Assembly (NCBI RefSeq): GCF_014839835.1
Contig: NC_071644.1
Coordinates: 3,449,266 to 3,513,265 of the forward strand
Source of the DNA: Dryobates pubescens
Lineage: Eukaryota > Chordata > Aves > Piciformes > Picidae
Length of the DNA: 64,000 nucleotides
Direction of reading: 5' to 3'
How positions within the stretch are numbered: position 1 is the stretch's first letter; the number at the start of each line of letters is the position of its first letter. Made by a program: the position numbers and the translations under genes. Shown here piece after piece: positions 34,964 to 46,080 of the stretch. The notes beneath the pieces were generated by a model. That model was not told the DNA's origin. It made no database searches and saw only the letters and a program-made list of their open reading frames with translations.

Positions 34964-37900
34964 ATGAGACCCCCGCTGCGGGCTGCCTGCGGCCGGCCGC
35001 TGCCCCTGGCAGGCAGGCTGTGCGCTCGCCGGCTCGCTGCGGCCGCCCCGCGCTGCGGGCTGCGCTCCTCGCTGCTCCGGGCCGCCTCCGGCCCCGTCCC
35101 CGCTGCCTGCCCGGGGCGCACGGCCCCCCGCCGCCGGGGCTCGCAGTTCAACGTGCCCCCCAGCGCCCTCTCCGTGGCGCGGCCTGCGGGGGTCTGCTCC
35201 ATGCTGAAGCTGCCGGTGGAGGGCTCGGCGGAGGGGCTGGACGCAGCTTTCATCGGCGTCCCTCTGGACACCGGCACCTCCAACCGGCCCGGAGCCAGGT
35301 ACGGGGCAGCCCCGGCAGCGGGGGGCTGGCACTGGGGGTGCTGCCTGGCACCACGGGGGCTGGCACTGGGGGTTCTGCCTGACACCACGGGGGCTGGCAC
35401 TGGGGGTTCTGCCTGGCGGCACGGGGCTGGCACTGGGGGTGCTGCCTGGCATCACGGGGCTGGCCCTGGGGGTGCTGCCTGGCACCACGGGGCTGGCACT
35501 GGGGGTGCTGCCTGACACCACGGGGCTGGCACTGGGGGTGCTGCCTGGCACCACGGGGCTGGCACTGGGGGTTCTGCCTGACACCACGGGGGCTGGCACT
35601 GGGGGTGCTGCCTGGCGGCACGGGGCTGGCACTGGGGGTGCTGCCTGACACCACGGGGCTGGCACTGGGGGTTCTGCCTGACACCACGGGGGCTGGCACT
35701 GGGGGTGCTGCCTGGCACCACGGGGGCTGGCACTGGGGGTGCTGCCTGGCACCACGGGGCTGGCACTGGGGGTTCTGCCTCCCCAGGTTCGGCCCCCGGC
35801 AGCTGCGGGCGGAGTCGGCGATGCTGCGGAGGTTCAACGGCAGCACCGCGGCGGCGCCTTTCGACTCCCTGCGGGTCGCTGACATCGGGGACGTGAACGT
35901 CAACCTCTACAACCTGCCTGACAGCTGCCGCCTCATCCGGGAGGCCTTCCAGAAGATCCTGGCCTCTGGCTGTGTGCCCCTCGCCTTGGGTAAGCACCCT
36001 GGCAGCTCCCTGCTGTGGCACCGAGTCCTAAGCACCCTGGCAGCTACCTGCTGTGGCACCGAGTCCTAAGCACCCTGGCAGCTACCTGCTGTGGCACCGA
36101 GTCCTAAGCACTCTGGCAGCTCCCTGCTGTGCCACTGCATCCTAAGCACCCTGGCAGCTCCCTGCTGTGCTGCCACATCCTAAGCACCCTGGCAGCTCCC
36201 TGCTGTGCCACTGCGTCCTAAGCACCCTGGCAGCCCCCTGCTGTGCCATCCTAAGCACCCTGGCAGCTCCCTGCTCACCCAAACTCCCTCCTCACCCTCC
36301 CCTCCTTCAGGCTTGCCCAGGGATGTGGCTGAGGCTCCATGCCTGGGGGCCCTCAAAGCCAGGCTCGATGCGGCCCTGGGCAGCCTGCTCTAGCTGGAGG
36401 TGTCCCTGCTTGAGCGGGTGCGGAGTGCTGAGCACCTCCCGCAGTGTTCCATCCTCTTCCCTCTCCTGTTGCAGGTGGAGATCACACCATCACCTACCCC
36501 ATCTTGCAGGCTGTGGCAGAAAAGTAAGTTCCTGCCCTGGAGGTGATGCAGGAGGAGGAGCTGGGAGCGGCTCCCGCTTTGCTGCTTGCGTGCGGGGCAG
36601 GCAGGGCCGGGGCGCAGGGGCCGGGGGCTGACAGGGCCGCCCTGCCCCGGCCAGGCACGGGCCGGTGGGGCTGGTGCATGTGGATGCCCACACCGACACC
36701 GGAGACAGAGCCCTGGGGGAGGAGATCTACCACGGGAGCCCGTTCCGGCGCTGCGTGGAGGAAGGGCTGCTGGACCGCGGCCGGGTGGTGCAGATCGGCA
36801 TCCGCGGCTCCTCCTACGAGCCCGACCCCTGCCGCTACAGCCGGCAGCAGGTGAGCTCGGCCCCTGCGGCTCCCCCCCTCCCTGCTTCAGCAGGGACAAA
36901 CCCTGACGGGCTCAGCGAATCGCAGAGCCTCGGGCTGGAGGGGCCCTCAGGGATCATCTGGTCCGCGGGGTGATGGAATCGTTTGGCTCGGAAGTGGCCT
37001 CTCAGATCGTGGAGTCCAACCATCAGCCCAGCCCCACCGTGGCCACCAAGCCATGGCCCCGGGTGCCACAGCCAGAGGTTTCTTGAGCACCCCCAGGGAT
37101 GGGGACTCCACCACCTCCCTGGGCAGCCTGTGCCAATCCCTGACCGCTCTTGCAGCAGAGGAATTGTTCCTCATGTCCAACCTAACCCTCCCCTGGCACA
37201 GTTTCAGGCCATTTCCCTCTCCTTCTAGCACCTGAGACTGGGGAGAAGAGCTCAACCTCACTGCAGCCTCCTTTCAGGGAGCTGTAGAGAGCAATGAGCT
37301 CTCCCCTCAGCCTCCTCTTCTCCAGGCTCAACACCCCCAGCTCCCTCAGCTGCTCCTCCCCAGCCCTGCTCTCCAGACCCTTCCCCACCTTGGTTGCCCT
37401 TCTCTGGCCCTGCCCCAGCCTCTCAGTGTCCTTCTTGGAGTGAGGAGCCCAAGACTGAACCCAGCACTCCAGCTGTGGCCTCCCCAGTGCCCGGTACAAG
37501 GGGACAATCACTGCCCTGCTCCTGCTGGCCACACCATTGCTGATGCAAGGCAGGATGCTGGTGGCCTTCTTGGCCACCTGAGTACAGAAGTAACCAGGTT
37601 GGGAAAGACCTCAGAGCTCATCCAGTCCAACCTCTCCCCCAGCACCATCTGATCAGCTCCACCATGGCTCCAAGTGCCTCAGCCAGGCTCTGCCTAAACA
37701 CCTCCAGGGATGGGGACTCCACCACCTCCCTGGGCAGCACATTCCCATGGCCAATCTCTCTTGCTGGGAAGAACTTTCTCCTCACCTCCAGCCTAAACCT
37801 CCCCTGGCACAGCTTGAGACTGTGTCCTCTTGTTCTGGTGCTGGGTGCCTGCCTGGGAGAAGAGCCCAACCCCCAGCTGGCTCCAACCTCCCTTCAGGGA

Positions 37901-39642
37901 GTTGGAGAGAGCAAGAAGGTCTCCCCTGAGCCTCCTCTTCTGCAGGCTAAGCAACCCCAGCTCCCTCAGCCTCTCCTCCCAGGGCTGTGCCCCAGACCCC
38001 TCCCCAGCTCTGTTGCCCTTCTCTGGACACCTTCCAGCAGCTCAGGGTCCTGAGGAGCCCAGCACTGGGCACAGCCCTCCCGGTGCCATTCGCCTGTCTG
38101 TGCCCTCCCCCCGCAGGGCTTCCGGGTGGTGCCAGCTGAGGAGTGCTGGGGGAAGTCCCTGGTGCCGCTGATGGTGGAGGTGAGGAGGCAGCTGGGGGCC
38201 CAGCCAGTGTACCTCAGCTTCGACATCGATGGGCTGGACCCTGCCTACGCCCCGGGCACCGGCACCCCCGAGATCGCCGGCCTGACCCCCGGGCAGGTAA
38301 GGCAGGCAGCCTCGGCTCAGCGAGGCAGGGGCTGGAGGGGACCTCTGAGCCCCGCAGCAAACGGCCTCTGGGCAGCTTCCTGGCCCCCTCTGAGCCCTGC
38401 TCCAACAGCTCCCTGGCTGTGCTGCGCTGAGGACTGCAGAGCTGCCCCAGCGCTGCAGGGAGAGGCACAGCGGAGAGCAGCAGAGGGGCAGAGTCCTCTT
38501 GCTGCCCTGCTGCTGGGCATCAGCCCAGGCCAGGGTTGGCTTTAAAGGTGATGCAAACCAGCAGAGGGGCAGAATCCCCTCCCTGCCCCTGCTGCCCAGC
38601 TGTTGGGCATCAGCCCAGGCCAGGGTTGGCTTTAAAGGAGGTGATGCCAACCAGCCAAGGGAGCCAGGGAGCATGTGGTGGTGGGTGTGAGGAGGGGAAG
38701 TGTTGCCCTGGGGTGATTTGGCCTGCACAGGCTGGCTTTTCCCAGCTGCACAAGAGTAGAACAGAGCCTCCAGCATTCCCACTTGCTAGAGCAGAGCAGA
38801 GCAGAGCAGAGCAGAGCAGAGCAGAGCAGAGCAGGATAGGATAGAATAGGATAGGATAGGATAGGATAGGATAGGATAGGATAGGATAGGATAGGATAGG
38901 ATAGGATAGGATAGACCAGACCAGGTTGGAAGAGACCTCAGAGCTCATCCAGTTCAACCTCTCACCCAGCACCATCTGATCAACTCAACCATGGCACCAA
39001 GCTCCCCATCCAGGCTCTTCCTAAACACCTCCAGGGATGGGGACTCCACCACCTCCCTGGGCAGCACATTCCAATGGCAAATTAGTCTTTCTGGGAAGAA
39101 CTTTCTCCTCACCTCCAGCCTAAACCTCCCCTGGCACAGCTTGAGACTGTGGCCTCTTGTTCTGGTTGCCTGAGAGAAGAGCCCTACCCCCAGCTGGCTC
39201 CAAGCTCCCTTCAGGGAGTTGCAGAGAGCAAGAAGGTCTCCCCTGAGCCTCCTCTTCTGCAGGCTAAGCAACCCCAGCTCCCTCAGCCTCTCCTCCCAGG
39301 GCTGTGCCCCAGCCCCCTCCCCAGCTTTGTTGCCCTTGATCCCAGCCCTGCTCGTGCTGGGCTCTTTCCCCCTCCCCCAGGCTCTGGAGATCATTCGTGG
39401 CTGCAGAGGGCTGAACATCGTCGGCTGTGACCTCGTGGAAGTCTCTCCCATGTACGACCTCTCCGGTGAGCCTGCTGGGGGTGCGGTGTGCCTGCCTGCC
39501 AGAGGTGGTCACCCACCCCTGCTTGGCCACCCATGGGTTTGTTCCCCCTCTCCCCCTCCCCTTTTTAGGCAACACAGCCCTGCTGGGGGCCAACCTGCTG
39601 TTCGAGATGCTCTGCGTGCTCCCCGGCGTGAGGCCGCTGTGA
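34964..39642 (+). CDS. AGMAT: AGMAT, mitochondrial agmatinase family
   Basis: Seven exons: 34964-35298, 35787-35989, 36475-36523, 36655-36850, 38117-38296, 39381-39465 and 39569-39642. All are GT-AG and give 373 aa (human 352). Classical agmatinase hydrolyses agmatine to putrescine and urea; vertebrate AGMAT is mitochondrial, and its true substrate has been debated. The ureohydrolase manganese ligands are all present: H183 (GGDHT), D206, H208 and D210 (VDAHTDT), and D297 and D299 (SFDIDGLDP). The first ~60 residues are rich in Arg and Ala without acidic residues, as in a matrix targeting signal. The start ATG follows a GC-rich promoter. Intron 1 is almost wholly a minisatellite, and introns 4 and 5 carry CR1. 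AGMAT and DNAJC16 are tail to tail, as in human. Confidence 0.97.
35315..35780. repeat. 33-34 bp minisatellite occupying AGMAT intron 1
   Basis: About 14 units of 'ggctggcactgggggtgctg' plus 'cctggcaccacggg', alternating with the 'gacaccac' variant. It spans nearly the whole 488-bp intron. The last unit merges into the acceptor 'ttctgcctccccag'. Confidence 0.95.
35990..36275. repeat. ~39-bp array in AGMAT intron 2
   Basis: About seven units of 'cctaagcaccctggcagctc' plus 'cctgctgtgccac'. It begins right at the exon 2 donor: the first unit's 'gtaagcaccctggcag' contains the splice site. Confidence 0.9.
36905..37580 (-). mobile_element. CR1 copies in AGMAT intron 4
   Basis: A short 3' piece, then a longer copy from 'cggaagtggcctctcagatc' to 'ttcttggccacctgagtaca'. 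Its left end in the element (right end here) is the recurrent junction near 37578. Confidence 0.88.
37580..38062 (-). mobile_element. Second CR1 unit of the composite in AGMAT intron 4
   Basis: From 'gaagtaaccaggttgggaaa' to 'ggacaccttccagcagctca'. Joined to the previous copy without spacer, exactly as at 40479. Ends about 55 bp before exon 5. Confidence 0.88.
38475..38655. repeat. Two-copy ~85-bp tandem duplication in AGMAT intron 5
   Basis: Both copies contain 'gggcatcagcccaggccagg' and 'gttggctttaaagg', with small differences. Confidence 0.8.
38790..38914. repeat. (AGAGC)n then (ATAGG)n pentamer runs
   Basis: About eight AGAGC units to 38831, then about sixteen ATAGG-type units. The second run directly joins the 3' tail of the antisense CR1 at 38915, whose normal tail is 'attctatg'-like. 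Confidence 0.95.
38915..39340 (-). mobile_element. CR1 3' copy in AGMAT intron 5
   Basis: 'gaccaggttggaagagacct' to 'ccctccccagctttgttgcc'. Ends about 40 bp before exon 6. Confidence 0.9.
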
Positions 39643-39732
39643 GGGGTCAGCTCCTGCCCGCCCCAGGGGCAGCTCTGCCCTCAGCCCAGCCCTTCCCTGC
39701 CCTCTCCCCTCAGGGTGCACCTTGCAGTGAGG

Positions 39733-39738
39733 AATAAA
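39733..39738 (+). terminator. AGMAT poly(A) signal
   Basis: AATAAA 91 bp after the stop, in low-copy sequence ahead of the next CR1. Good distance and context. Confidence 0.75.
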
Positions 39739-39874
39739 TGCCATTCATTTCGTTTTCCTGCTGGAAGAGGAGAGCTGAAGCTTGTGGGCAGCAGCTGGCT
39801 GTGAACAGCTCCTTTCACTGCTGGCTGGAGCATGGCTGGGAGAGGCAGAGCCAGGGGGGGCACAGAACTGCCTT

Positions 39875-40481
39875 GGGGGGCAAAGACCCTTAAGGCTCAG
39901 CAGGTCCAACCCCTCTGTGACTCTGCCAAGCCCAGGGCTAAAGCATGGCCCTCAGCACCACAGCTCTGGGGCTTTGAAACCCTTCTGGGGATGGGGATTC
40001 AATCACCTCCCTGGGCAGCCAGCTCCAGGCTTTCAGAACCCTTTCAGGGAAGAAGTTTCTTCCCATGTCCAACCTCAGCCTCCCCTGGTGCAACCTGAGG
40101 CCATTTCCTCTTGCTCTGTCACTTGTCCCTTGGCAGAAGAGACCAATCCCCACCTGGCTCCAGCCTCCCTTCAGAGAGCTGTAGAGAGCAAGAAGGTCTC
40201 CCCTCAGCCTCCTCTTCTCCAGGCTCAACACCCCCAGCTCCCTCAGCTGCTCCTCCCCAGCCCTGCTCTCCAGCCCCTTCCCCACCTTGGTTGCCCTTCT
40301 CTGGCCCTGCCCCAGCCTCTCAGTGTCCTTCTTGGAGTGAGGAGCCCAAGACTGAACCCAGCACTCCAGCTGTGGCCTCCCCAGTGCCCAATACAAGGGG
40401 ACAATCACTGCCCTGCTCCTGCTGGCCACACCATTGCTGATGCAAGGCAGGATGCTGGTGGCCTTCTTGGCCACCTGAGTA
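39875..40481 (-). mobile_element. CR1 copy downstream of AGMAT, first composite unit
   Basis: 'gggcaaagacccttaaggct' to 'cttcttggccacctgagtac'. From about 40170 onward it matches 37262-37578 closely. Confidence 0.88.
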
Positions 40482-41160
40482 CAGAAGTAACCAGGTTGGG
40501 AAAGACCTCAGAGCTCATCCAGTCCAACCTCTCCCCCAGCACCATCTGAGCAACTCAACCATGGCACCAAGGGCCTCAGCCAGGCTCTGCCTAAACACCT
40601 CCAGGGATGGGGACTCCACCACCTCCCTGGGCAGCACATTCCCATGGCCAATCTCTCTTGCTGGGAGGAACTTTCTCCTCACCTCCAGCCTGAACCTCCC
40701 CTGGCACAGCTTGAGACTGTGGCCTCTTGTTCTGGTGCTGGGTGCCTGGGAGAAGAGACCAAGCCCCACCTGGCTCCAAGCTCCCTTCAGGGAGTTGCAG
40801 AGAGCAAGAAGGTCTCCCCTGAGCCTCCTCTTCTGCAGGCTAAGCAACCCCAGCTCCCTCAGCCTCTCCTCCCAGGGCTGTGCTCCAGACCCCTCCCCAG
40901 CTCTGTTGCCCTTCTCTGGACACCTTCCAGCAGCTCAACCTCTTTCCTAACCTGAGGAGCCCAGAACTGGACACAGGACTCCAGGTGTGGCCTCAGCAGT
41001 GCTGAGCACAGGGCACAAGGACTTCCCTGCTCCTGCTGGCTACACTCCTCCTGCTGCAGGCCAGGATGCCCTTGGCCTTCTTGGCCCCCTGGGCACACTG
41101 CTGGCTCCTGTTCAGCTGCTGTCCACCACTACCCCCAGGTCCCTCTCTGCCTGGCTGCTC
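40481..41160 (-). mobile_element. CR1 copy, second composite unit
   Basis: 'agaagtaaccaggttgggaa' to 'caggtccctctctgcctggc'. It extends further toward the CR1 5' side than its relative at 37580-38062. Confidence 0.88.
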
Positions 41161-42167
41161 TCAGCCCCTCTGTCTCTTCATCCCTTGTCCTCAGTGAGCA
41201 GAGAGGGAGTGAGGGCAGCCCGGGGGGGGGGCTTGGGCTACCTTCTGAGAGCAGGGGGGGGGACACTTGGCTGCCTTTCTGCTGGGGCCAAGCAGGGCTC
41301 TGCTGCAGCAGGGCCTGGTTCAGCCTCCCTGGGGGGTGTTCAGCCTCCCTGGGGGGTTGTGGGGGGGATGGAGACACAGAGCCACCTCCTCCCAGGTTAA
41401 AATAAAGTTTATTTGGGTTGTGCCTCTGGAATCCCTCTGGAACCAAAAATGCCACCAGTGCCTGTCACAAGACAAAGGAAAACCCAGAACCAAGCCCAGA
41501 CCACCCCCAACAACAGCAACAAAAGAGACAACTTTGCCAAATAAGTTAATTTCCTTCCCCCCCTCCCCCCCCCAGTATCAAAAGTGCAAAATGATGTCCC
41601 CAGCTCCCAGCCCTCTGCCCAGGCTCCATCAGGCTGCTCCCCCCTGGCAGGGTTGTGGGGCCAAGGTGGAGCTGGCAGCTGCCCACCACGCTCAGCCCAG
41701 GGAGCAGGGCTGGGCCAAGCCTTTGGCTGGGGGTCTGCATCCCTTTTGGCTTCCCTCTGGGACAGTGGCCTAGGGCTGGGCTCCTCCAGCTTTGGCTTCT
41801 CACCCACCTTGTGCACAGCCACAGCCTTCTGCTGGCCTGAGGGGGTGCAGGGCTGTGGGCTGGGAAAGGGCCTGGCTGTGCTGGCTCCCAGCTGCTGGGA
41901 GAGGGCAGATGGACCTCAGGGCAGCAGCAGCCCCCTCCCCCCCCCCCCCAGCCCCCTCCTCTCCAAGCAGCCAAGCCCCTGCTGCTCCACCACTGCCACC
42001 AAAGGGAACTAACCCAGGGGGTTAGGACACTTTGGGCTTTGCCACTGAGAGAGGCTCTCCTCTAGAAGGGACAGAGGGGAGGGGGAGTCTGAGCTGGGCA
42101 CAAGGGCTGGCAGCAGAGCTGCAGCCAGGCAGGGGATGGAGGAGGGACTCCTGCAAGTGCTCCTTCC
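41161..42167. other. Low-copy region between convergent AGMAT and DNAJC16
   Basis: Holds the palindromic poly(A) signal at 41400-41414 and then about 600 bp of non-repetitive DNA. I read it as possible distal DNAJC16 3' UTR. No open frame resembles a protein I know. Confidence 0.4.
41400..41414. terminator. Palindromic two-way poly(A) signal
   Basis: AAATAAAGTTTATTT reads AATAAA on the plus strand (41401-41406) and on the minus strand (41408-41413). It could end a distal DNAJC16 transcript and also catch AGMAT read-through. Confidence 0.45.
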
Positions 42168-44160
42168 ACACAGCTCTGCCTCCAGGAGGGGCTCAGCTCT
42201 GCCTCCAGGAGGGGCTCAGCACTGCCTCCAGGAGGGGCTCAGCACTGCCTCCAGGAGGGGCTCAGCTCTGCCTCCAGGAGGGGCTCAGCACTGCCTCCAG
42301 GAGGGGCTCAGCTCTGCCTCCAGGAGGGGGCTCAGCTCTGCCTCCAGGAGGGGCTCAGCTCTGCCTCCAGGAGGGGCTCAGCTCTGCCTCCAGGAGGGGC
42401 TCAGCTCTGTCTCCAGGAGGGGGCTCAGCACTGCCTCCAGGAGGGGCTCAGCTCTGCCTCCAGGAGGGGCTCAGCTCTGCCTCCAGGAGGGGCTCAGCAC
42501 TGCCTCCAGGAGGGGGCTCAGCTCTGCCTCCAGGAGGGGCTCAGCTCTGTCTCCAGGAGGGGGCTCAGCTCTGTCTCCAGGAGGGGGCTCAGCACTGCCT
42601 CCAGGAGGGGGCTCAGCTCTGCCTCCAGGAGGGGGCTCAGCTCTGCCTCCAGGAGGGGGCTCAGCACTGCCTCCAGGAGGGGGCTCAGCTCTGCCTCCAG
42701 GAGGGGCTCAGCTCTGTCTCTAGGAGGGGGCTCAGCTCTGCCTCCAGGAGGGGCTCAGCTCTGCCTCCAGGAGGGGGCTCAGCTCTGCCTCCAGGAGGGG
42801 CTCAGCTCTGCCTCCAGGAGGGGGCTCAGCTCTGCCTCCAGGAGGGGCTCAGCACTGCCTCCAGGAGGGGGCTCAGCACTGCCTCCAGGAGGGGGCTCAG
42901 CACTGCCTCCAGGAGGGGCTCAGCTCTGCCTCCAGGAGGGGGCTCAGCTCTGCCTCCAGGAGGGGCTCAGCTCTGTCTCCAGGAGGGGGCTCAGCTCTGC
43001 CTCCAGGAGGGGGCTCAGCACTGCCTCCAGGAGGGGGCTCAGCTCTGCCTCCAGGAGGGGGCTCAGCACTGCCTCCAGGAGGGGGCTCAGCTCTGCCTCC
43101 AGGAGGGGCTCAGCTCTGCCTCCAGGAGGGGCTCAGCACTGCCTCCAGGAGGGGGCTCAGCTCTGCCTCCAGGAGGGGGCTCAGCTCTGTCTCCAGGAGG
43201 GGGCTCAGCATTGCCTCCAGGAGGGGCTCAGCACTGCCTCCAGGAGGGGCTCAGCTCTGCCTCCAGGAGGGGGCTCAGCACTGCCTCCAGGAGGGGGCTC
43301 AGCTCTGCCTCCAGGAGGGGCTCAGCTCTGTCTCCAGGAGGGGGCTCAGCTCTGCCTCCAGGAGGGGCTCAGCTCTGCCTCCAGGAGGGGGCTCAGCTCT
43401 GCCTCCAGGAGGGGGCTCAGCTCTGCCTCCAGGAGGGGCTCAGCTCTGCCTCCAGGAGGGGGCTCAGCTCTGCCTCCAGGAGGGGCTCAGCACTGCCTCC
43501 AGGAGGGGGCTCAGCTCTGCCTCCAGGAGGGGCTCAGCTCTGTCTCCAGGAGGGGGCTCAGCTCTGCCTCCAGGAGGGGCTCAGCTCTGCCTCCAGGAGG
43601 GGGCTCAGCTCTGCCTCCAGGAGGGGGCTCAGCTCTGCCTCCAGGAGGGGCTCAGCTCTGCCTCCAGGAGGGGGCTCAGCTCCGCCTCCAGGAGGGGCTC
43701 AGCACTGCCTCCAGGAGGGGGCTCAGCACTGCCTCCAGGAGGGGGCTCAGCACTGCCTCCAGGAGGGGCTCAGCTCTGCCTCCAGGAGGGGGCTCAGCTC
43801 TGCCTCCAGGAGGGGCTCAGCTCTGTCTCCAGGAGGGGGCTCAGCTCTGCCTCCAGGAGGGGGCTCAGCACTGCCTCCAGGAGGGGGCTCAGCTCTGCCT
43901 CCAGGAGGGGGCTCAGCACTGCCTCCAGGAGGGGGCTCAGCTCTGCCTCCAGGAGGGGGCTCAGCACTGCCTCCAGGAGGGGGCTCAGCTCTGCCTCCAG
44001 GAGGGGCTCAGCACTGCCTCCAGGAGGGGGCTCAGCTCTGCCTCCAGGAGGGGCTCAGCTCTGCCTCCAGGAGGGGCTCAGCTCTGCGTCCAGGAGGGGC
44101 TCAGCTCTGCCTCCAGGAGGGGGCTCAGCTCTGCCTCCAGGAGGGGCTCAGCACTGCCTG
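42168..44160. repeat. 23/24-bp minisatellite, 2 kb
   Basis: About 84 copies of 'tgcctccaggaggggctcag', 23 bp with GGGG or 24 bp with GGGGG. The interspersed 24-bp units keep one plus frame open for 727 codons, but the peptide is pure repeat. Confidence 0.97.
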
Positions 44161-44601
44161 CAGACCATTCACACCGAGGCTGCAGCTGGAGTGGGGCCCA
44201 GGAGCTGTGTTGTGAAGCTGAATTCCTGTGCTGGAGCACAACCAGGCACTTGCTTCCTATGTCAACAGTCTGCTCCTGGTTTCTCCCCAGCTGCAGAGGC
44301 AGCAGAGCCCCAGAGAGCCTTGGTTTAGCTTTGCAAAGCTGAGTGGAGCCTTGCAGTGGGCTGAACCCCAGCCTAGCTGCAGGCAAAGCACAGGGGGTGG
44401 GGGGCAGAGGGATTGCTGCAGCCAGGGGAAAATGCAAGCTAGCAGCATCAAGCTGGGCTTTGTTGCTCTCCCCCAGCCCCTCTGCACCTTTGGCAGGGAG
44501 CAGCCCTCCCCTTCCTTCCTCCCCTCTGCTCTGGGGGCCTCACTCGAGCTGCAGCTCCAATCAAGTAACCTCACAGGGGCTTGGTGGGGAGCACTGAAGC
44601 C

Positions 44602-44607
44602 TTTATT
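44602..44607 (-). terminator. Proximal candidate poly(A) signal of DNAJC16
   Basis: AATAAA on the minus strand, 3.0 kb after the DNAJC16 stop. Using it would leave the array at 44790-46080 inside the 3' UTR and exclude the one at 42168-44160. Confidence 0.4.
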
Positions 44608-44789
44608 TGGAAGCAGATTACAGATGGAGGAGGAGGAGGTTCCTGTGGTGGCTGCAGCACAGCAACCTGCTCCCAGGGTGGGGAGGAAGGCAACAAGCCA
44701 GGGCTGGGAGAGCAGCCAGGGCATGGGGGCAGTGAAATGGCTTTTGCATGGGATGGGCAACGAGCTCAGGCCTTGGCAGAGGCACTCCT

Positions 44790-46080
44790 GCCTGCTCCAG
44801 GGTCACTCCTGCCTGCTCCAGGGTCACTCCTGCCTGCTCCAGAGTCACTCCTGCTCCCTGCCTGCTCCAGAGTCACTCCTGCTCTCTGCCTGCTCCAGGG
44901 TCACTCCTGCCTGCTCCAGAGTCACTCCTGCTCCCTGCCTGCTCCAGAGTCACTCCTGGCTGCTCCAGAGTCACTCCTCCTCTCTGCCTGCTCCAGAGTC
45001 ACTCCTGCTCCCTGCCTGCTCCAGAGCCACTCCTGCCTGCTCCAGAGTCACTCCTGCTCCCTGGCTGCTCCAGAGTCACTCCTGGCTGCTCCAGAGTCAC
45101 TCCTGCTGCCTGCTCCAGAGTCACTCCTGCTCTCTGCCTGCTCCAGAGTCACTCCTGCTCTCTGCCTGCTCCAGAGTCACTCCTGCCTGCTCCAGAGTCA
45201 CTCCTGCTCTCTGCCTGCTCCAGAGTCACTCCTGGCTGCTCCAGAGTCACTCCTGCTCTCTGCCTGCTCCAAAGTCACTCCTGCTCTCCTGGCTGCTCCA
45301 GAGTCACTCCTGGCTGCTCCAGAGTCACTCCTCCTCTCTGCCTGCTCCAGAGTCACTCCTGCTCCCTGCCTGCTCCAGAGCCACTCCTGCCTGCTCCAGA
45401 GTCACTCCTGCTCGCTGCCTGCTCCAGAGTCACTCCTGCTCCCTGCCTGCTCCAGAGCCACTCCTGCCTGCTCCAGAGTCACTCCTGCTCCCTGGCTGCT
45501 CCAGAGTCACTCCTGCTGCCTGCTCCAGAGTCACTCCTGTCTGCTCCAGAGTCACTCCTGCTCTCCTGGCTGCTCCAGAGTCACTCCTGCCTGCTCCAGA
45601 GTCACTCCTGCTGCCTGCTCCAGAGTCACTCCTCCTCTTTGCCTGCTCCAGAGTCACTCCTGCTGCCTGCTCCAGAGTCACTCCTGCCTGCTCCAGAGTC
45701 ACTCCTGCTCTCCTGGCTGCTCCAGAGTCACTCCTGTCTGCTCCAGAGTCACTCCTGCTCTCCTGGCTGCTCCAGAGTCACTCCTGCCTGCTCCAGAGTC
45801 ACTCCTGTTGCCTGCTCCAGCGTCACTCCTGCTCTCTGCCTGCTCCAGAGTCACTCCTGGCTGCTCCAGAGTCACTCCTGCTCTCCTGGCTGCTCCAGAG
45901 TCACTCCTGTCTGCTCCAGAGTCACTCCTCCTCTCTGCCTGCTCCAGAGTCACTCCTGCTCCCTGCCTGCTCCAGAGTCACTCCTGCCTGCTCCAGAGCC
46001 ACTCCTGCTCTCTGCCTGCTCCAGAGCCACTCCTGCTCTCTGCCTGCTCCAGAGCCACTCCTGCTCTCTGCCTGCTCCAC
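44790..46080. repeat. 21/28-bp minisatellite, 1.3 kb
   Basis: Units of 'ctgctccagagtcactcctg', about 21 or 28 bp depending on an extra 'ctctctg' or 'ctccctg'. About 55 units; short blocks of the same unit order recur, as expected from unequal exchange. Confidence 0.95.

Noticed and set aside
35250-35903. Minus-strand Pro/Gln/Cys-rich frame over AGMAT intron 1
   Set aside because: The 33-bp array read in the antisense direction; real splice sites flank it.
42168-44160. CRISPR-like regular array
   Set aside because: Repeats are directly adjacent with no unique spacers and the DNA is vertebrate; minisatellites.
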